Shown: positions 25,335 to 29,519 of the stretch, piece by piece
How the letters are laid out: the number at the start of each line of letters is the position of its first letter
Numbering within the stretch: position 1 is the stretch's first letter
Assembly (NCBI GenBank): GCA_045602655.1
Contig: JAZSBY010000124.1
Location: forward strand, 1-29,519
Direction: 5' to 3'
DNA: 29,519 bases
From: Fimenecus sp045602655
GTDB lineage: Bacteria > Bacillota > Clostridia > Oscillospirales > Acutalibacteraceae
Program-made: the position numbers and the translations under genes
The notes under the pieces: model-generated
Seen by the model: only the letters and a program-made list of their open reading frames with translations
The model's database searches: none
What the model was told of the DNA's origin: nothing

Positions 25335-27215
25335 TTATTTGCCACGATAGTTTGGTACGAGGCGTTTTAAATATGCACGAACTTCTTCAGGCTGAAGGTC
25401 TGCAATAGCCTTAATATCCTTTTCAAGCTGTTCGTCATCAATTTCAAGAGGTTTTGTAACGAAAATCTTGTCGTTACCTGTTTTCTTTCTTTCATCAAGC
25501 TCTTCTTCAAGAGAAAGCTCTTCATAAAGCTTCTCACCGGGACGAAGACCTGTGAACTGAATTTCAATATCCTTATATGGCTCAAAGCCTGAAAGTCTGA
25601 TAAGATTTTCTGCAAGAGAAACAATCTTAACCGGCTCACCCATATCAAGAACAAAGATTTCGCCACCCTTTGCAAGACCACCTGCTTGTACAACAAGCTG
25701 ACTTGCTTCAGGAATTGTCATAAAGTAGCGGGTAATGTCAGGATGAGTAACTGTGATTGGTCCACCCTGCTCAAGCTGTTCTTTGAAAATCGGAATAACA
25801 CTACCGTTTGAACCGAGAACATTACCGAAACGAACTGCAGCAAACTTTGTACCCTTTGTGATTTTGCTGAAGTGCTGAATAACGATTTCACATACACGCT
25901 TTGTTGCACCCATAACATTTGTAGGATTAACTGCCTTGTCTGTTGAAAGAAGAACAAAGTTCTTAACACCGTATTCATTAGCACAATATGCTGTGTTATA
26001 TGTACCTAAAATATTATTCTTAACTGCTTCATAAGGACTGTCCTCCATAAGTGGCACGTGCTTATGTGCAGCAGCGTGGAACACTGACGACGGATGGAAT
26101 TCCTCAAAAATTTCCTTTAATCTGCGAAGTTCACGAACAGAACCAATACGGATTTCAATCTGTGGTGCACCGTGATACTGTCTGTCAAGTGAGTTTTTAA
26201 GTGTAAACGCATTGTTTTCATAAATATCAAAAATAACAATTTTTTCAGGATTATATCTTGCAATCTGACGGCAAAGTTCACTACCGATTGAACCGCCACC
26301 ACCTGTTACGAGAACAGTTTCGCCTGTAACATACTTACAAACATCTGCATCAAGCTTAACCTCGGGGCGTGAAAGAAGGTCGAGAACATCAACTCGTTTG
26401 ATTCTATCAACATTAACCTTACCCTCTGCACCCAATTCATCAATGTTAGGTGCTCTTTTAAGAGTACAACCTGTTGACATTGCAACTTCAAAAATTTCTT
26501 TTCTTCTTTCTGGAGTTGCAGTAGGGATACAGTAAATGATTTCATTTACATCATATTTCTTAACGAGTGCAGGAATATCTGAAATCTTACCAGCAACAGG
26601 AACACCACGGACTCTCATATTCTTCTTTGCAACATCATCGTCAACGATAACAACAGGAGTACCTGATTTATAACCGCTGATACCCATTTCAAAGAGAATT
26701 GAGTTACCCATATCTCCTGCACCAATTATCATAATACGCTTGTTGGAATCTTTTCTTCTGCGTTTTGAATCGTTTTTCAATGCGTTATATGCTCTGTAAA
26801 GAGTTCTTACACCCACAGAGAAGAAGCAGATGAACATAAACGCATCAATATAAACAATCGGATTCATTGTCTGGAAAAGTCTTTCCATATCATTAGCCTG
26901 ACAAATCTTCATACCGATATAGTCGCAAATCCAACAAAGTGCTGTACCGAAGCCTGCACTGATTACAGCATTGACAAGTTCGTAAAAGCCCATATACTTC
27001 CACATATTGCTATACAACTTACGCAAGAAGAATAAAGCGATGTAGATTATTGTAACAAATACAACTCTTCTTGAAAGGAATATAACAGTTGACCATCCGA
27101 AACGATACGGATTGTGAAGAAATGCTGAAAGGAAATATGAACCATTAACAACAACTATATCTAACAAGAACAATAAAAATTGATGTGGTTTTATGATTTC
27201 ATATAATTTTTTCAA
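25335..27215 (-). CDS. Membrane nucleoside-diphosphate-sugar epimerase/dehydratase, CapD/FlaA1/WbpM family
   Basis: 626 residues. The N-terminal ~150 residues hold about four membrane helices, followed by a Rossmann-like domain (RIMIIGAGDMGNSILFEMG) and then a short-chain dehydrogenase-like catalytic domain with VLVTGGGGSIGSELCRQI (NAD(P) binding), AAAHKHVPLMEDSPYEAVKN and LSTDKAVNPTNVMGATKR, the family active-site region. Relatives dehydrate or epimerise UDP-GlcNAc-type sugars for capsule or glycan synthesis; the exact substrate is not evident. The TTG at 27215 is preferred because AGAGGTG lies 8 bases upstream; an in-frame GTG at 27224 overlaps that site. A consensus promoter precedes it, and ilvE follows after 30 bases. 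Confidence 0.92.
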   Translation of the reverse strand: MKKLYEIIKPHQFLLFLLDIVVVNGSYFLSAFLHNPYRFGWSTVIFLSRRVVFVTIIYIALFFLRKLYSNMWKYMGFYELVNAVISAGFGTALCWICDYIGMKICQANDMERLFQTMNPIVYIDAFMFICFFSVGVRTLYRAYNALKNDSKRRRKDSNKRIMIIGAGDMGNSILFEMGISGYKSGTPVVIVDDDVAKKNMRVRGVPVAGKISDIPALVKKYDVNEIIYCIPTATPERRKEIFEVAMSTGCTLKRAPNIDELGAEGKVNVDRIKRVDVLDLLSRPEVKLDADVCKYVTGETVLVTGGGGSIGSELCRQIARYNPEKIVIFDIYENNAFTLKNSLDRQYHGAPQIEIRIGSVRELRRLKEIFEEFHPSSVFHAAAHKHVPLMEDSPYEAVKNNILGTYNTAYCANEYGVKNFVLLSTDKAVNPTNVMGATKRVCEIVIQHFSKITKGTKFAAVRFGNVLGSNGSVIPIFKEQLEQGGPITVTHPDITRYFMTIPEASQLVVQAGGLAKGGEIFVLDMGEPVKIVSLAENLIRLSGFEPYKDIEIQFTGLRPGEKLYEELSLEEELDERKKTGNDKIFVTKPLEIDDEQLEKDIKAIADLQPEEVRAYLKRLVPNYRGK

Positions 27216-27253
27216 ACAAAACACCTCTTGTACTTATTATTTTTCAGTTTATT

Positions 27254-27282
27254 ATTTTACTATTTTTTATCACCATTGTCAA
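27254..27282 (-). promoter_or_regulatory. Promoter of the CapD/FlaA1-type gene
   Basis: TTGACA (27277-27282), exact 17-base spacer, TAAAAT (27254-27259) on the minus strand; near-consensus, about 39 bases from the TTG start. It diverges from the plus-strand promoter at 27327. Confidence 0.85.
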
Positions 27283-27326
27283 TGGAAAGTGTTTAAAAAC
27301 CTTTATAAATGACAATATTTTTACAC

Positions 27327-27355
27327 TTTACAACATCTGTAATAAATGGTAAAAT
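27327..27355 (+). promoter_or_regulatory. Promoter of the small-protein/rlmD/DUF4375-like operon
   Basis: TTTACA (27327-27332), exact 17-base spacer, TAAAAT (27350-27355) preceded by TGG, an extended -10. It is 40 bases before the ATG at 27396. Confidence 0.7.
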
Positions 27356-27395
27356 TATTATAATATTATGCTCATTTTGAGGAGTGCTTGTAATA

Positions 27396-27710
27396 ATGAT
27401 TGGTTTGGGAATATGGACAGGAGAAATTGACACCTCCATACTCAGCGGAAGTGCCACTGTCGAAATTAAGGATAATAACGGAGAATATGACTTTTCCGTA
27501 ACAGTGCCTTCACTTAAAAAAATACCGAATTTCAGGGTTTTTGATATTGTGGAAGAAGGTAATATGCTTTCAGGCAAGGCTGAAATTGACCTTATGGGTA
27601 AAATGATAGTTGATGTGTGCGTTGAGATTAACGGCGACACCTTTACAGGGTATTTTAAAGTACCCTTTATCGGCAAAATTGAGATTAAAAACGGTAAAAA
27701 AATAGGTTAA
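27396..27710 (+). CDS. Small hypothetical protein, probably beta-rich
   Basis: 104 residues, MIGLGIWTGEIDTS onward. I do not recognise the family. The pattern alternates hydrophobic and polar residues (SGSATVEIKDNNGEYDFSV, IDLMGKMIVDVCVEI, FTGYFKVPFIGKIEI) with Gly/Asn turns, which suggests an all-beta fold such as a small barrel or sandwich. No signal peptide, membrane helix or cysteine-rich motif is seen. GAGGAG lies about 11 bases before the ATG; an in-frame GTG at 27384 overlaps that site. It ends 2 bases before rlmD, and the operon structure supports its being real. Confidence 0.75.
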   Translation: MIGLGIWTGEIDTSILSGSATVEIKDNNGEYDFSVTVPSLKKIPNFRVFDIVEEGNMLSGKAEIDLMGKMIVDVCVEINGDTFTGYFKVPFIGKIEIKNGKKIG

Positions 27711-27712
27711 TT

Positions 27713-28864
27713 ATGAATGTATCAAAACAAGTTTGTCCCCATGCCAAAAAATGCGGCGGGTGTCAGTTATTAAACCTTTCTTATGAAGAGCAATTAAAGC
27801 ACAAACAAGTTAAAGCAATTCGCCTTTTAGGAAAATTCTGTCACATAGAAGAAATTATAGGGATGGAAAATCCGTATAACTACCGCAACAAGGCTCAATA
27901 TGCCTTTGGTCGTGGCAGAAACGGTCAAACTGTCGCAGGTGTTTATCAATCGTCAACCCACAGGATTGTTGATATTGAAAAATGTATGCTCACAGACCCC
28001 AAGGCAGATGAAATTGCAAATACGGTAAAAAAATTGCTTAAAAGTTTCAAGATGAAGCCTTACGACGAGGTTACACGGCAAGGATTTTTACGCCATCTGC
28101 TTGTGAAAACTGCATTTAAAAGTGGTGAGGTGATGGTAGTACTTGTGACATCAACACCTCAATTCCCTTCAAAGCGTTCATTTATCAATGCACTTGTTGG
28201 TCGTCATCCTGAGATTACCACAATTGTGCAGAATGTGAACAACAAATTCACAAGTATGGTGCTTGGTGACAAAAGTGAGGTCCTTTATGGTGACGGTAAG
28301 ATTACAGAAGAACTATGCGGACTTGAATTCCGTATTTCGCCAAAGGCATTTTATCAGATAAATCCGACTCAAACAGAAATTCTTTACAACAAAGCACTTG
28401 AATATGCTGATTTCAAAGGTACGGAAAGAATTATTGACGCATATTGCGGAACGGGTACAATCGGACTTATTGCAAGTAAGAATGTCAAAAGTGTTTTGGG
28501 TGTTGAAATCAATAAAGATGCCGTCAAGGATGCAAAGGAAAACGCAAATCTCAACGGCATTGAAAATATCAAATTCTTCTCGGCTGATGCGGGAAAATTT
28601 ATGGTTGATTTGGCAAACTGCAACGAAAAGGTTGATGCAGTTATAATGGACCCTGCCCGTGCCGGTAGTGATATTCCGTTTTTATCGTCACTTGTAAAAC
28701 TCAACCCTGAAAAAGTGGTTTATGTGAGTTGCAACCCTGAAACTCTTGCAAGAGATTTGATGTATCTCTCAAAAAACGGGTACAAAGTCCGCAAAATTCA
28801 GCCTGTGGATATGTTTCCGCATACTGACCATATAGAATGTGTATGTTTAATTGAAAGGAAATAG
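27713..28864 (+). CDS. rlmD: RlmD/RumA-type 23S rRNA (uracil-5-)-methyltransferase, without TRAM domain
   Basis: 383-residue SAM-dependent RNA m5U methyltransferase of the TrmA/RumA family. The Fe-S cluster cysteines are Cys8, Cys14, Cys17 and Cys91 (CPHAKKCGGC, KCML). The methyltransferase domain shows the SAM motif DAYCGTGTIGL, VLGVEINKDAVKDAK, MDPARAG and the catalytic Cys340 in YVSCNPETLARDL, ending HTDHIECV. Many paralogues carry an extra N-terminal TRAM domain; this one starts directly at the Fe-S region and is short. Target uridine (for example 1939 and/or 747 in E. coli numbering) cannot be assigned. It starts 2 bases after the small upstream gene with only a weak TAGG nearby, so translation may be coupled. 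Confidence 0.93.
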   Translation: MNVSKQVCPHAKKCGGCQLLNLSYEEQLKHKQVKAIRLLGKFCHIEEIIGMENPYNYRNKAQYAFGRGRNGQTVAGVYQSSTHRIVDIEKCMLTDPKADEIANTVKKLLKSFKMKPYDEVTRQGFLRHLLVKTAFKSGEVMVVLVTSTPQFPSKRSFINALVGRHPEITTIVQNVNNKFTSMVLGDKSEVLYGDGKITEELCGLEFRISPKAFYQINPTQTEILYNKALEYADFKGTERIIDAYCGTGTIGLIASKNVKSVLGVEINKDAVKDAKENANLNGIENIKFFSADAGKFMVDLANCNEKVDAVIMDPARAGSDIPFLSSLVKLNPEKVVYVSCNPETLARDLMYLSKNGYKVRKIQPVDMFPHTDHIECVCLIERK

Positions 28865-28867
28865 ATT

Positions 28868-29266
28868 ATGGGATTATTTAAGTTTAAGAAAAAAGAAATT
28901 ATCACAGAAGAACAGAAAAAATGGGAAATTGCTTGGGAACAATGGCGACTTGAAGAAGTACCTGCACCATACAATATCCTTATGACCTATTACAATGAAA
29001 TCAAAAAAGGCGGTTACACTCGCTTTTTCATAAACATCGCATTTTGTGGCGAAGTGGAAAAAGCAGTTGAAAAAATCGGTAATGAATTACCCCCTATTCT
29101 TCGTGAAAACTTAAAAACTGCATATTCACACTATGTTGTTCTTGTAAATGAAGAAAACGAAGAAACAGAGAAGAAGATTGAAGAATGTGACATAGTTTTT
29201 GATGAGAATGAGAAATTGCTTGTTGACATAATTCAAGAGTATGCAAACACATTGGAGGTTTATTAA
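28868..29266 (+). CDS. DUF4375-like (DMP19-like) hypothetical protein
   Basis: 132 residues. The middle part, MTYYNEIKKGGYTRFFINIAF, then AVEKIGNELPPILRENLKTA, resembles DUF4375, where a G-G-x-x-x-F/Y-F-x-N block is followed by helices; the family includes the Neisseria DNA-mimic DMP19. The C-terminus is acidic. It could be an acidic interaction protein, but no function can be assigned. AAAGGA lies 8 bases before the ATG, and the gene begins 3 bases after the rlmD stop, so it belongs to the same operon. The GC-rich element follows the stop codon directly. Confidence 0.65.
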   Translation: MGLFKFKKKEIITEEQKKWEIAWEQWRLEEVPAPYNILMTYYNEIKKGGYTRFFINIAFCGEVEKAVEKIGNELPPILRENLKTAYSHYVVLVNEENEETEKKIEECDIVFDENEKLLVDIIQEYANTLEVY

Positions 29267-29375
29267 CCCCCCTCAGCCGCTTCGCGACAGCTCCATTACT
29301 CGCCTGCCGGCTTAGGCAGTGCTTCTGCTACGCAGAGGTGTCCACCGGACACCCGCACCCCTCAAGGGTGGAGCC
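29267..29375. repeat. GC-rich, hairpin-dense intergenic element (REP/MITE-like)
   Basis: About 110 bases, clearly richer in G+C than the surroundings, with a chain of stems: CGC/GCG (29278-29286), CTGCC/GGCAG (29304-29319), TCTGC/GCAGA (29324-29336), GGTGTCC/GGACACC (29337-29353), CACCC/GGGTG (29356-29370), and an outer GCTCC/GGAGC pair (29290-29294 with 29370-29374). The framing CCCCTCAG...CAGCTCC and CCCTCAAGGG...GGAGCC resembles intergenic palindromic repeats common in gut Clostridia (from memory, not checked). It probably also ends the upstream operon transcript, though no U-tract follows. Confidence 0.6.
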
Positions 29376-29416
29376 AATTAAAAATCAGTTAATCCCCTTA
29401 TAAGGAGAGAAGATAT

Positions 29417-29519
29417 ATGTTTGAAATAAAGAATAAAGAATTCTATATGGATGGAAAGCCCATCAAAATTTATTCAGGTGCTATGCACTATTTCCGTACT
29501 GTGCCTGAATACTGGGAAG
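29417..29519 (+). CDS. GH35-type beta-galactosidase, 5' end only
   Basis: 34 codons are visible. MFEIKNKEFYMDGKPIKIYS leads into GAMHYFRTVPEYWE. The pattern F-x-x-D-G-K-P-x-x-I-x-S-G-A-x-H-Y-F-R-x-x-P-x-x-W is the N-terminal strand of GH35 beta-galactosidases. No signal peptide is present, so a cytoplasmic enzyme is expected. AAGGAGA (29402-29408) lies about 8 bases before the ATG at 29417. The rest, including the catalytic glutamates, is outside the window. Confidence 0.85.
   Translation, partial: MFEIKNKEFYMDGKPIKIYSGAMHYFRTVPEYWE

Noticed and set aside
1..29519. CRISPR arrays, tRNA/rRNA genes, prophage or transposase genes
   Set aside because: No regularly spaced direct repeats, tRNA-like cloverleaf, rRNA signature or recombinase/transposase motif was seen on either strand.

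Overview
The window looks like chromosomal DNA of a low-GC, Gram-positive anaerobe of the Clostridia, probably an Oscillospirales/Ruminococcaceae-type gut bacterium. This is inferred from an M-box-controlled mgtE, a dgt-dnaG-rpoD cluster, AddAB instead of RecBCD, strong AGGAG/GAGGTG ribosome-binding sites, two glycosidases and a cation-coupled sugar symporter. I see no rRNA, tRNA, CRISPR array, phage gene or transposase. Genus and species cannot be read from the sequence.

Layout. 1-1527 (minus): the 5' part of mgtE with a long, layered leader made of an M-box riboswitch, an intrinsic terminator, then a 22-codon upstream ORF overlapping a long hairpin. 1662-4241 (plus): a GPH-type sugar symporter with an unusual ~315-residue charged C-terminal tail, ending at a bidirectional terminator. 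4307-8185 (minus): dgt-dnaG-rpoD. 8265-9217 (minus): a YigZ-family gene and rpmE. 9298-17429 (minus): a GH27-type glycosidase followed closely by addB and addA. 17576-24002 (minus): a complete F-type ATP synthase operon. 24240-27215 (minus): a CapD/FlaA1-type nucleotide-sugar enzyme followed by ilvE. 27396-29266 (plus): a small unknown protein, an RlmD-type RNA methyltransferase and a DUF4375-like protein. The window ends with a GC-rich, hairpin-rich intergenic element and the first codons of a GH35 beta-galactosidase.

The most striking feature is in the ATP synthase operon. In the order I-B-E-F-(H-A)-G-D-C, the place of separate delta and alpha genes is taken by one 736-codon reading frame. 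It has an N-terminal membrane helix and b-like helical region, a delta C-terminal domain, and then a complete alpha subunit with intact Walker A and arginine finger. I can see no delta N-terminal domain, which is the part that normally docks on alpha. Because F1 contains three alpha subunits, an uncleaved product would give three tethered stalks per enzyme, unlike a textbook F-ATPase. In the same operon the epsilon subunit is only 96 residues and lacks the C-terminal inhibitory helices, and subunit c keeps only part of the Na+-binding signature. Together these suggest a structurally remodelled F-ATPase.

The second notable system is the mgtE leader. The M-box and terminator follow the classical Mg2+ attenuation plan, but a short ORF with a Pro-Pro motif inside a stable hairpin adds a possible second, translation-dependent layer.
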